Source: Aequorivita aurantiaca (lineage in GTDB: Bacteria > Bacteroidota > Bacteroidia > Flavobacteriales > Flavobacteriaceae). From it: a stretch of 64,000 bases of DNA. Each line of letters opens with the position of its first letter. Position 1 is the stretch's first letter. Below the pieces are notes generated by a model, which was given only the letters and a program-made list of their open reading frames with translations, was not told the DNA's origin and made no database searches. This document shows positions 17,066 through 26,321 of this stretch, in pieces. The translations under genes were made by a program, and so were the position numbers. The stretch spans positions 310,001-374,000 of the forward strand of contig NZ_JAUGQQ010000001.1 in the NCBI RefSeq assembly GCF_030410135.1. The letters run 5' to 3'.

Positions 17066-19480
17066 CTATTTTCCGAGCCTTTCGCCCTCGTCAGTTTCTA
17101 TTTTTTTGCTGTTATCGCGTAATCGGGCATTTCCGAAGTTATACTTAAAACCTATACGGAAAAGCCTGTTTTCCTGTTTCGCAATAAACCGATTATCCTG
17201 ATTGTAATATTCGGATGCGGATGCAAGATCATTTAGCGTATTAAAAATATCATCAACCCCAACGGTCAAGCTTGCGCGCTTGTTCCAAAGATTTTTTTTG
17301 AAGGAAAGATTCACATAATTCTGGTTTTTGAACGACCGGTTTCCATACACAAAGTTGGAAATGTAAACACTCGTTAAATCTGCAGTTAAGGAGCGATCCT
17401 TGGATAGTGTAAAATTATTGGTAAGAAAAATATACTGTCCGAAAGTATCGTTTTTATATTTTTCTTGGGCGCTTAACAACGCGTAAAAATCTGTAGCCAA
17501 GTAAAAGGATGATGTATTAACGTGCAACCACCACCAACTGTTCAATGAATTAAAATAAGTGACATCAAACGAATATTGGTAACTTCTTATCATATTGGAT
17601 TCAATACCAGTTAATGTGCTGTTGGCATTATCCTGCAGAACCAAATTATTCAAACTATTCTCCACATTTTGAAAATAGAGCTCAAAGAAGAGCTTGTTTT
17701 TATAGTCATAGGAAAGCGTTATTTTATCTTCAATTGCCGGAACTAAATTTGGATTTCCTTCCAAATAATTTCGTTCTGTAATATAATATTTAAATGGATT
17801 TAGACTTTGATAACGTGGCCTTTGCACCTTGCGGCTATAACTAATTCCGATCCCGTTATCATCGTTTATTGAATAATGAAAGGATGCCGATGGAAACAAT
17901 TGAAAATAGTTTTGGGAATTCACCTCTCCCATTGAACGGGAAATGGCATCAATATCTGTATATTCTCCACGAACGCCGGCGGTCATGCTCCATTTTTCCC
18001 ATTCCTTTTCAAAGTTTATATATTCGGCGTAGATATTTTCTATATAATTAAAATCGTCCGAAAGGACACTATTGTATAAAACGGCGTTGTTGAAACTATT
18101 GTAAAAATCTAGTATGCTTTCGGTATCAATCTTACTGAATTTTACCCCTACATCAAAAGTTCCGCCCCACAATTCTGAGGAAACATCCGCTTGCCCAGTA
18201 AAAATATTATTGTGCTGTTTTGAACTGGTGTTGAAGCTGGTATTCCTAATAAAATCAGTATTCGCCAAAAAATAATCCGAGCTTACACTCTGGTGCTGCA
18301 AATAGTCATAAAAAATATAATTGCCAGAAATGGCCAACGTGGCGCCCTTATCATTCAATACCCTATTATAATCTAACGCGAGTGTGAGGTTTTTTTTATC
18401 AAAATCAACATAACTTAAAGTAGTAATGGTGGAATCCAACTGACGCTGAGGATTCAATATTGAGGAGTGGCCCTGATTTTCATACGCCAATTTTGGAGTA
18501 ATCGATACATTCGAAGACAGGCTGATGGTGTTCCTATCATTCAAGGAAAAATCCATAACAATTTTTCCATTATGGTTTTGACTTTCAGAGTTGCGGCTGA
18601 ATTTTGTTTCCCAAATGGACTTGGTTGACACCTCATCAGGCAGAAAATATTTAATATAGTTAACATCCTCTTTGTATTCCTTCCTTTCCCCGAATGAATA
18701 ACTGGCATAAAGATTTAACCAATTATTTTTATAAAAATGGGAAGTACCTAAGTTGTATTTCGGATAAATTGCTTGTTCATAGGTTGCATCTATCGAGCCT
18801 TTATAGCCAATGGAAATTGGTTTTGAAGTAATAATATTTAGAACAATAGCCGCATCGGCATCATATTTTGCCGAAGGATTTGTAATTACTTCCACTGATT
18901 TGATGGCTGAGGCATCCGTGTTCTGCAAAAGCGAATACACTTCCGACGAGGAAAGGTACACCCGTTTCCCATTAATGAAGATTTTTGGAGCGGCCAATTT
19001 AATTTGGATGCTTTCACCCATAACAATTACTCCGGGAGTCCTCTTTAAAAGATCTATTGTGTTCCCCACCGAAAGTGATGAGTTTTCCACCTCAAAAACC
19101 AGTTTTCCGGGGGATTTTCGAATGGTGGGAAGTTTGGTTTGAACAACTGCCTCGTCCAACATTTCTGAACTTTCTTTTAAATGTATGTTGCCCAAATTTT
19201 TTGAAGCGGAAATTTCAACCACTTCAATATAATCCTCAAAACCAATATAACTGAAGTTAATTCTGTAGCTGCCGGCCCCCATTCCTTTCAGAATAAAGGA
19301 ACCGTCCTCATCCGTAGTGGTACCTTTAATTAAAGTTTCTGCATCAGCTTCATAAACTAACACGTTTACGAAGGACAATGGACTATTTAAAGCATCTGTT
19401 ACTCTTCCCGAAACGGAAAATTCCTGAGCCATCAAAAGATAACCTTGAAGGCAAAGCAAAAACATAAAAAGTCTTCTCAT
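17066..19480 (-). CDS. Outer-membrane TonB-receptor-type beta-barrel protein with CarboxypepD_reg domain
   Basis: Signal peptide (residues 1-18), then a carboxypeptidase-regulatory-like beta domain (about 22-105), a plug-like domain (about 110-215, with LLKRTPGVIVMGESIQIK) and a long barrel of alternating strands (about 220-800) ending KYNFGNARLRDNSKK. The barrel belongs to the group called outer-membrane protein beta-barrel family 3 rather than SusC. I chose the ATG at 19478-19480, which gives a clean signal peptide; 20 upstream in-frame codons would disrupt it. No SusD-like partner is adjacent, so a polysaccharide-utilisation role is not indicated. The substrate is unknown. Confidence 0.88.
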   Translation of the reverse strand: MRRLFMFLLCLQGYLLMAQEFSVSGRVTDALNSPLSFVNVLVYEADAETLIKGTTTDEDGSFILKGMGAGSYRINFSYIGFEDYIEVVEISASKNLGNIHLKESSEMLDEAVVQTKLPTIRKSPGKLVFEVENSSLSVGNTIDLLKRTPGVIVMGESIQIKLAAPKIFINGKRVYLSSSEVYSLLQNTDASAIKSVEVITNPSAKYDADAAIVLNIITSKPISIGYKGSIDATYEQAIYPKYNLGTSHFYKNNWLNLYASYSFGERKEYKEDVNYIKYFLPDEVSTKSIWETKFSRNSESQNHNGKIVMDFSLNDRNTISLSSNVSITPKLAYENQGHSSILNPQRQLDSTITTLSYVDFDKKNLTLALDYNRVLNDKGATLAISGNYIFYDYLQHQSVSSDYFLANTDFIRNTSFNTSSKQHNNIFTGQADVSSELWGGTFDVGVKFSKIDTESILDFYNSFNNAVLYNSVLSDDFNYIENIYAEYINFEKEWEKWSMTAGVRGEYTDIDAISRSMGEVNSQNYFQLFPSASFHYSINDDNGIGISYSRKVQRPRYQSLNPFKYYITERNYLEGNPNLVPAIEDKITLSYDYKNKLFFELYFQNVENSLNNLVLQDNANSTLTGIESNMIRSYQYSFDVTYFNSLNSWWWLHVNTSSFYLATDFYALLSAQEKYKNDTFGQYIFLTNNFTLSKDRSLTADLTSVYISNFVYGNRSFKNQNYVNLSFKKNLWNKRASLTVGVDDIFNTLNDLASASEYYNQDNRFIAKQENRLFRIGFKYNFGNARLRDNSKKIETDEGERLGK

Positions 19481-19662
19481 GTTGTTAAGTAGATATCTGG
19501 GGCGACACCCGTTACAAAAATTTTTCTGGGGAGAAAACAAATTAACTTCGCTAAAATTCAGCTAAGCAATACAAATATGTTAAAAATTTATTAAATAAAA
19601 CCAATGAGGTACAACTAAATTTAACTCAATAGATGAAAATAAATAAAATCACTCTTTTAATC

Positions 19663-19670
19663 TATATTTG
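19663..19670 (+). promoter_or_regulatory. -7 element of lepA
   Basis: TATATTTG, matching TAnnTTTG, 30 bp before the lepA ATG. Confidence 0.6.
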
Positions 19671-19699
19671 CAACTTGTAAGCACGAGAAGGAAATATTT

Positions 19700-21496
19700 A
19701 TGAAGCACATTCGCAATTTTTGTATCATCGCCCATATTGACCACGGTAAAAGCACCTTGGCAGATCGTCTATTGGACGCTACTGGAACAGTAACCGATCG
19801 CGAAAAACAAGCCCAATTATTGGACAGTATGGATTTGGAACGCGAGCGAGGCATTACCATTAAAAGCCACGCCATCCAAATGGACTATGTATACAATGGT
19901 GAGGAATATACGCTAAACCTAATTGACACACCCGGTCACGTAGATTTTTCCTATGAAGTATCCCGATCAATCGCAGCCTGTGAAGGAGCCTTACTTATCG
20001 TGGATGCAGCACAAAGTATTCAAGCCCAAACAATATCCAACCTCTACCTGGCCCTTGAGAACGATTTGGAAATTATTCCAATTTTAAATAAAGTGGACCT
20101 TCCATCGGCAAATATTGAAGAAGTTACTGACGATATTGTTGATCTATTAGGTTGCAAGCCTGAAGAAGTTATTCCGGCCAGCGCCAAGACCGGACAAGGT
20201 ATTGATGAAATATTGAGCGCAATAATTGAGCGCATTCCACCGCCCAAAGGCAATCCAGACGAATCCTTACAAGCCTTGATTTTTGATTCCGTTTACAACC
20301 CATTCCGAGGTGTGGAAACCTATTTTAGGGTATTGAATGGCGAAATTAAAAAGGGACAGCACATCAAATTTATGGCCACCGGAAAAAGTTATTATGCCGA
20401 TGAAGTGGGAACGCTCAGGCTGAAACAATTTCCCCGGGAGGTAATTAAAACTGGCGACGTAGGTTATCTTATTACAGGTATAAAAGAAGCTAAGGAAGTA
20501 AAAGTGGGCGATACCATAACAGACTCAAAAAATCCAACGGTAAATATGATCGAAGGCTTTGAGGATGTAAAACCTATGGTTTTTGCAGGAATCTATCCTG
20601 TGGACACAGAAGATTATGAGGAATTGCGAAGCTCTATGGAAAAGCTTCAACTTAACGATGCCTCCCTCGTTTTTGTGCCGGAAAGTTCCATGGCGCTAGG
20701 TTTCGGTTTCCGATGCGGATTTTTGGGAATGCTCCATTTGGAAATAATTCAGGAAAGGCTAGAAAGAGAATTTGATATGACGGTAATTACAACCGTCCCA
20801 AACGTATCCTATCACGCCTTTTCAAATAAAGAGCCAGATACGCCCATTTTGGTAAACAACCCCTCCGACCTTCCGGATCCTTCAAAACTTAACCGAGTTG
20901 AGGAACCTTATATAAAGGCGACGGTGATCACCAAATCAGACTTCGTGGGTTCGGTAATGTCTCTCTGTATCGAAAAAAGAGGGGAAATAACAAATCAAAC
21001 CTATTTAACCACCGAAAGAGTTGAACTTACGTTTGATATGCCCTTGGCGGAAATCGTTTTCGACTTTTACGATAGATTAAAAACTGTTTCAAAAGGATAT
21101 GCATCCTTTGATTATTCACCTATTGGAATGCGAATGTCGCACCTTGTAAAAGTAGATGTTCTTTTAAATGGAAATATAGTTGATGCCCTTTCTGCACTGC
21201 TACACCGCGATAATGCGTACGATATTGGCAAGAAAATTTGTGAAAAATTGCGCGAGTTGATTCCAAGACAACAGTTTGATATTCCAATCCAGGCGGCAAT
21301 CGGCGCAAAGATCATTGCCCGCGAAACCGTGAAGGCGCTTCGGAAGGACGTTACCGCAAAATGCTATGGTGGCGATATTTCACGAAAGCGAAAACTTTTG
21401 GAAAAACAGAAAAAAGGGAAGAAACGAATGCGCCAAGTGGGGAATGTCGAAATCCCACAGGAAGCCTTTATGGCGGTGCTGAAACTTAACGATTAA
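19700..21496 (+). CDS. lepA: Elongation factor 4 (LepA) GTPase
   Basis: Ribosome-bound GTPase related to EF-G. Motifs: G1 [15 protein letters not shown] at residues 10-24, G3 DTPGHVDF, G4 NKVDLP and a LepA-type C-terminal domain ending in the basic tail [19 protein letters not shown]. It is 598 aa, the normal length. It has its own promoter and is alone in its unit; the following lipoprotein gene lies on the opposite strand 10 bp beyond. Confidence 0.98.
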   Translation: MKHIRNFCIIAHIDHGKSTLADRLLDATGTVTDREKQAQLLDSMDLERERGITIKSHAIQMDYVYNGEEYTLNLIDTPGHVDFSYEVSRSIAACEGALLIVDAAQSIQAQTISNLYLALENDLEIIPILNKVDLPSANIEEVTDDIVDLLGCKPEEVIPASAKTGQGIDEILSAIIERIPPPKGNPDESLQALIFDSVYNPFRGVETYFRVLNGEIKKGQHIKFMATGKSYYADEVGTLRLKQFPREVIKTGDVGYLITGIKEAKEVKVGDTITDSKNPTVNMIEGFEDVKPMVFAGIYPVDTEDYEELRSSMEKLQLNDASLVFVPESSMALGFGFRCGFLGMLHLEIIQERLEREFDMTVITTVPNVSYHAFSNKEPDTPILVNNPSDLPDPSKLNRVEEPYIKATVITKSDFVGSVMSLCIEKRGEITNQTYLTTERVELTFDMPLAEIVFDFYDRLKTVSKGYASFDYSPIGMRMSHLVKVDVLLNGNIVDALSALLHRDNAYDIGKKICEKLRELIPRQQFDIPIQAAIGAKIIARETVKALRKDVTAKCYGGDISRKRKLLEKQKKGKKRMRQVGNVEIPQEAFMAVLKLND

Positions 21497-21505
21497 TAAG
21501 GTCTA

Positions 21506-21733
21506 TTAAATGCCACAACTGGCTCCCGCCTGTTCCAATCCAGAAATGTAATCATCATAAGCAGTTCCCGTATTTTGGCCATTTACTGAAGCATTGCCAT
21601 CACGTTCTTGGCACACCTGGAAATCGGAAGTTTCGGGAGAAGAGCACATGGTGCAACTGATGCCATCATCTTTTTTGCACGAAAAAATTGTAATGCTACA
21701 CGATATTACAATAATTAAGGAAGTTTTTTTCAT
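21506..21733 (-). CDS. Small predicted lipoprotein, unknown function
   Basis: A 75-residue protein with a lipoprotein signal (hydrophobic residues 4-17, lipobox IFSC with Cys18), then a cysteine-bearing mature part (CTMCSS near 28-33, and single cysteines near residues 42 and 73). The cysteines could form disulfides in the periplasm. I use the ATG at 21731-21733, because the in-frame upstream ATG adds only seven residues before the hydrophobic core. No homologous family is recognised. It is convergent with lepA and lies downstream of the antiporter gene in the same direction. Confidence 0.6.
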   Translation of the reverse strand: MKKTSLIIVISCSITIFSCKKDDGISCTMCSSPETSDFQVCQERDGNASVNGQNTGTAYDDYISGLEQAGASCGI

Positions 21734-21771
21734 CAAAGAAAGTTTTTTATACAACGCTTCTACAACTTAAA

Positions 21772-23640
21772 TTATTTTTTTGCCTTGGCTTGATTCTCCA
21801 TTCGCGTTGCATTCACAACATCTTCAAAATCCATTGGTTTTCCTAGATACACCAAACTGCTTCCTTGTTCTACCTCCAGTTCTGTTGGGGCGGTGATGAG
21901 ATCTAAAAATCCATTGGGGCGCTTCAAAAATAGGGGAATAGCATTTTCATTTTCACCAATAATATTCATTACCCTAAGGAACTGGTTGTGGTTTACAACG
22001 GGTATTTCCTGAATGGAGGGGAAATCTTGGGCCACTTCAGTGAAGCGGCCGTAATCGTGGGTATATGAAAATAATTCCTTGACGGAAAGATTTTGGCGCT
22101 GCCGCATTTCTTCGGAGGTCATCAGCCTGAAAGTTCCATTCTCGCCAAAGTACCTTCCAAATCTGCTTATAGCCTGCTTATTTATCTCATCGCTCCCGGT
22201 CATAGCCAACAGATAGCCTACGTCATTCAATTCAATATTGTCCGTGAGGTCATCCGCATAAATATTTGCTGTAAATGCTTCTAGGCCCAGTTCTTTCGCA
22301 CGATTTATATTTAGCTGGTTTGAATCTATCAAAACCACGTGGCGGTTATTTTTATGTAAATAAGTGGCAATTAAACGGGAAACCTTTGACGCCCCAACCA
22401 TAAGAATTCCTTCGGACTTTTTTAGAAATACACCCATCCAATCGGCCATTATTCGGGCGGTTGTGGCATTAATGATTACCGTTACCAATACTACCGCAAA
22501 AACTAATGGAGTAATATATTCTGCCCCGACAACCCCTTTGGAAACAAGTTGAGTTCCAAATAGCGATGAAATTCCTGCGGCTACAATTCCGCGTGGACCG
22601 ACCCAACTAACAAAAAGTTTTTCATTGGATTTTAAGGAAGAGCCAACGGTGCTGGCAAAAACCGACAATGGGCGAAGTACGAAAATAACTATGGTAAGCA
22701 AAATCGCGGTTTTCCAATTATACACCAACATCAGATCTTCAACGCTAATATTCGCTGCCAGCAATATAAATAGGATTGAAACTAACAAAACACTGAGCGA
22801 TTCCTTAAAATAAAGAAGCTCTTTTAAACTTGGAAGATCACTGTTGCCAAGAAACATTCCCATAACAACTACGGCCAGCAGCCCAGATTCATGCGCAAAT
22901 AGATCGCTAATTACAAAAACGGCCATGACCAGAGAAAGGGACACTACATTCGAAAGGTAATGCGGCACAAGTTTCTTTTTTATGGAAAAATAGAGAGCAT
23001 ATCCCGCCGAAATTCCAAAAGCCAAGCCTACCAAAACAATTTTGCCGAAATCCAATAGTGCTTGTTTTGTATAGCCAGAATCACCTTCAACGCTAATGAA
23101 TTCATACACAAGCACCGCAACCAACGCCCCAATGGGATCAATCAAAATTCCTTCCCATCGAAGCACTGCGGCAACATCTTTTTGTAAGGGTATATTCCTT
23201 AAAATAGGCGTAATTACGGTAGGGCCCGTTACTATTATAAGTGCTGAAAACAAAAATGAAATTCGCCAGTTAAGACCAAAAACATAATGGGCCGCAATGC
23301 CTGCGCCTATAAAAGTTATGGTAGCGCCAATACTGATTAATTTTCCAATAACGGGACCGACTTTCGAAATTTCATCCCTTTTTAGGGTTAGTCCACCTTC
23401 AAAAAGAATAATTCCCACAGCAAGAGAAACAAAGTAGAAAAGGTTTTCGCCTGGAAAAAGTCCTTTTTCCCCATTCCAGATTGGCTGAAGCCATTGCGTG
23501 CCATCCGCAGACATAAAAGTGGAAAGCGGACCGACCAACAATCCAATTAAAATTAAGGGTAAAATGGCGGGAATCTTTAACTTCCATGCTACCCATTGGG
23601 CCAAGATTCCGAGAATTATAATTCCGGCAAGTTCTACCAT
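21772..23640 (-). CDS. Cation/proton antiporter with TrkA-type regulatory domains (CPA family)
   Basis: About 12 membrane segments (residues 1-410) typical of Na+ or K+/H+ antiporters, with the conserved polar segment LRWEGILIDPIGALVAVL and WVGPRGIVAAGISSLFG, followed by a soluble RCK/TrkA-N domain (about 412-530, GILMVGASKVSRLIATYL then VVLIDSN) and a TrkA-C-like end. Such proteins are monovalent-cation antiporters gated by nucleotides. The 622-residue length fits. The ion (Na+ or K+) cannot be read from the sequence. It precedes the small lipoprotein gene, 38 bp apart. Confidence 0.9.
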   Translation of the reverse strand: MVELAGIIILGILAQWVAWKLKIPAILPLILIGLLVGPLSTFMSADGTQWLQPIWNGEKGLFPGENLFYFVSLAVGIILFEGGLTLKRDEISKVGPVIGKLISIGATITFIGAGIAAHYVFGLNWRISFLFSALIIVTGPTVITPILRNIPLQKDVAAVLRWEGILIDPIGALVAVLVYEFISVEGDSGYTKQALLDFGKIVLVGLAFGISAGYALYFSIKKKLVPHYLSNVVSLSLVMAVFVISDLFAHESGLLAVVVMGMFLGNSDLPSLKELLYFKESLSVLLVSILFILLAANISVEDLMLVYNWKTAILLTIVIFVLRPLSVFASTVGSSLKSNEKLFVSWVGPRGIVAAGISSLFGTQLVSKGVVGAEYITPLVFAVVLVTVIINATTARIMADWMGVFLKKSEGILMVGASKVSRLIATYLHKNNRHVVLIDSNQLNINRAKELGLEAFTANIYADDLTDNIELNDVGYLLAMTGSDEINKQAISRFGRYFGENGTFRLMTSEEMRQRQNLSVKELFSYTHDYGRFTEVAQDFPSIQEIPVVNHNQFLRVMNIIGENENAIPLFLKRPNGFLDLITAPTELEVEQGSSLVYLGKPMDFEDVVNATRMENQAKAKK

Positions 23641-23776
23641 TCAGTTTGGTTTTTGGTAAATAAAAGATTTTTAGGCGGCGCCCTTTAATAATGAATTGTT
23701 AAAAATACTATAATAATTTATACTTCGTCTTTACGAATGTAACGCTTTTGTTATTTTGCGACTCATTCTCCAGATT

Positions 23777-24637
23777 ATGCAATTATTTCCCATTGAAGCT
23801 GGCAATTTTAAACTTGATGGCGGCGCCATGTTTGGCGTAGTTCCCAAATCTCTTTGGAATAAAACCAATCCAGCAGATCAGCACAATATGATTGATATTG
23901 CGGCCCGATGCCTTTTGATTGAAAAGGGCAACAGGTTAACGCTCATCGATACTGGAATGGGCAATAAACAGAGCGAAAAATTTTTCGGGTATTATTACCG
24001 ATGGGGCGATTACACATTGGAAAGTTCCCTTAAAAAACACGGATTCCATCCCGATGACGTTAGTGATGTTTTTATGACACATCTCCATTTTGACCATTGC
24101 GGCGGAAGTGTGCAGTGGAACAAAAACGGGACGGGTTATGAACCCGCATTCAAAAATGCAACCTATTGGAGCAACAAAGACCATTGGCAATGGGCTACCG
24201 AACCAAACCGGCGGGAAAAAGCGTCGTTCTTGGAGGAAAATATTTTACCCATGCAGCAAAGCGGTCAGTTAAAATTTGTGGCCCAACCAAATTGTGACTT
24301 TGCCGAAGAAAATGAGCTTGATTTTGGAATTCTTTTTGTAGACGGCCATACGGACAAACAAATGATTCCCCATATAAATTACAAGGGAAAGACATTGGTT
24401 TTTATGGCAGATTTACTACCAACTGCTGGCCATCTGCCTTTACCGTTCGTAATGGGATATGACACCCGCCCCTTGTTGACCCTCCCCGAAAAAGAAAAAT
24501 TTCTTAAAAACGCTGCCGACAATAATTTTTATCTATTCCTAGAACATGATGCGCACAACCCAATAATTACGGTCCAAAATACTGATAAAGGCGTTCGGCT
24601 GAATGAAACCTTGTCACTCCTAGAATTTTTTAATTAA
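23777..24637 (+). CDS. MBL-fold metallo-hydrolase, lactonase-like
   Basis: Metallo-beta-lactamase fold protein. The metal motif HLHFDHCGG (residues 104-112) and later VDGHTDKQMIPH, MADLLPTAGH and FLEHDAHNP give the His and Asp ligands of the dinuclear-zinc class that includes N-acyl-homoserine lactonases. The best guess is lactone or ester hydrolysis, but MBL proteins are too varied to assign a substrate. The ATG at 23777 replaces an upstream GTG- or CGA-region extension of seven codons. It has no evident signal peptide. The subtilase gene follows 16 bp later and may be in the same unit. Confidence 0.85.
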   Translation: MQLFPIEAGNFKLDGGAMFGVVPKSLWNKTNPADQHNMIDIAARCLLIEKGNRLTLIDTGMGNKQSEKFFGYYYRWGDYTLESSLKKHGFHPDDVSDVFMTHLHFDHCGGSVQWNKNGTGYEPAFKNATYWSNKDHWQWATEPNRREKASFLEENILPMQQSGQLKFVAQPNCDFAEENELDFGILFVDGHTDKQMIPHINYKGKTLVFMADLLPTAGHLPLPFVMGYDTRPLLTLPEKEKFLKNAADNNFYLFLEHDAHNPIITVQNTDKGVRLNETLSLLEFFN

Positions 24638-24653
24638 ATACCTTTTCTGATAA

Positions 24654-26321
24654 ATGAAACTTTTCAAAACCACCCTTTTTGCAGTTGCAATATCAACTAT
24701 ACTTGCCAGCTGCGGCAGTGGGGCCGCTATTGTTGCTACCCCAATTCAAAACATTGATTCCAACCCCATAAAAAATGCGCCACTTACAGATGCCCAATTA
24801 AAGCATTGGCCATTTATGGATTTGGTAAAAGATACAGTTCCGGGAATGAGCGTAGATAGGGCCTATGCCGAAATAATTAAAAACCGCAAGGGCGAAACAG
24901 TGATTGTTGGCGTAATTGATAGTGGAGTGGATATTGACCACGAAGATCTTAAAAATGTTATTTGGACCAACCCCAACGAAATTGCCGGAAACGGAATAGA
25001 TGACGACAACAATGGGTTTGTTGATGACATCCACGGATGGAATTTTTTGGGTGACATTGTGGGCGAAAACATGGAATACGTGCGCATAATCCGAAAATAC
25101 AATCCAAAATTTGAAGGTAAAAGTGAGGCCGAAATAAGCGCCGCAGATCGGAAAGAGTTCGCAACCTACCAAAAAGCAGTTGCTGAGTACGAAAAAGAAG
25201 TATCGGAAATAAACCAAAACAAATTCCGTTACGAGCAAATCCTTACCCAACTAAAACCCGCCCATGAGGCAATTTCGCAAAAATTAGGGAAAGAGGATTA
25301 CACAATTGCTGATTTGGAAACCATCAATAATCCAACAGCCCAACAACAGCAACAAATTGGAATGCTAAGCCAAATGCTGAATTTCGGTGATTCTGTGCCC
25401 GAAGTATTAAAAGAACTGGAAAGTGGAATAAAATATTTTAACGGAAGACTGGACAATAATTTTAATATGACCCAAGACTTCCGCGGCGTGTTGGGAGACA
25501 ACCCTGATGATATTGCAGATAATATTTACGGCGATAACAATGTGGCGGGACCAGACCCCACCCGCGAAAACGTAAAACACGGAACTCACGTTGCGGGCAT
25601 AATCGCAGCTCAGCGTAACAATGGCATTGGCATGGACGGGGTGGCAAATAATGTGAAAATTATGGCAATTCGTGCGGTGCCGGACGGTGATGAATATGAC
25701 AAAGACATCGCCTTGGCCATTCGGTATGCGGTGGACAATGGAGCCACAGTATTAAACACCAGTTTTGGAAAATATTATTCGCCACAGGCTGATTGGGTGT
25801 ACGATGCTATTAAATATGCGGCTTCCAAAGATGTTCTAATTGTTAATGCCGCTGGAAATGACGGTTTCGATTTAGATACGGTTAACGTTTATCCGAACGA
25901 TCAAATTGATAATGGTTCCGAAATGGCAGATTCGTTTCTGACCGTAGGCGCGCTTAACTATACCTATGGAAGCGAAATGATCGCAAACTTTTCGAACTAC
26001 GGAAAAACGAACGTTGACGTATTCGCTCCAGGAGTAAAAATTTGGGCCACCACCCCCTTAAATACATATGAATTTTTACAGGGAACCTCCATGGCCGCAC
26101 CAGAAGTAGCCGGGGTTGCAGCAATGATAAGATCCTATTATCCAAAACTTTCCGCTAAACAGGTGAAACAAATTTTAATGGATAGCGGACTTTCAATCAA
26201 TACGCAAGTTATTTTGGGCGGTGAACCTTCCAATACCGCGTCTTTTTCATCCATTTCAGCTTCGGGCAAAATGGTAAATATGTATAATGCCTTAATTATG
26301 GCCGATAAAATTTCCCAATAA
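24654..26321 (+). CDS. S8 family serine peptidase (subtilase), predicted lipoprotein
   Basis: Exported subtilisin-like protease. It has a lipoprotein signal with a Cys at residue 20 (LASC box) and the triad Asp89 (in VIVGVIDSGVDIDHEDL), His309 (in KHGTHVAGIIAA) and Ser479 (in GTSMAAPEVAG). The Asp-to-His distance is 220 residues, against about 32 in subtilisin: an insertion of roughly 180 residues contains a helical, charge-rich stretch (FATYQKAVAEYEKEVSEINQ) and a Q-rich part. This could be a regulatory or partner-binding module. It is likely anchored in the periplasm or outer membrane. Its stop overlaps the M1 peptidase ATG by one base (TAATG). Confidence 0.92.
   Translation: MKLFKTTLFAVAISTILASCGSGAAIVATPIQNIDSNPIKNAPLTDAQLKHWPFMDLVKDTVPGMSVDRAYAEIIKNRKGETVIVGVIDSGVDIDHEDLKNVIWTNPNEIAGNGIDDDNNGFVDDIHGWNFLGDIVGENMEYVRIIRKYNPKFEGKSEAEISAADRKEFATYQKAVAEYEKEVSEINQNKFRYEQILTQLKPAHEAISQKLGKEDYTIADLETINNPTAQQQQQIGMLSQMLNFGDSVPEVLKELESGIKYFNGRLDNNFNMTQDFRGVLGDNPDDIADNIYGDNNVAGPDPTRENVKHGTHVAGIIAAQRNNGIGMDGVANNVKIMAIRAVPDGDEYDKDIALAIRYAVDNGATVLNTSFGKYYSPQADWVYDAIKYAASKDVLIVNAAGNDGFDLDTVNVYPNDQIDNGSEMADSFLTVGALNYTYGSEMIANFSNYGKTNVDVFAPGVKIWATTPLNTYEFLQGTSMAAPEVAGVAAMIRSYYPKLSAKQVKQILMDSGLSINTQVILGGEPSNTASFSSISASGKMVNMYNALIMADKISQ

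Noticed and set aside
22326-22341. CACGTG in the antiporter gene (ACCACGTGGCGG)
   Set aside because: Core only; no TGTT/AACA flanks.
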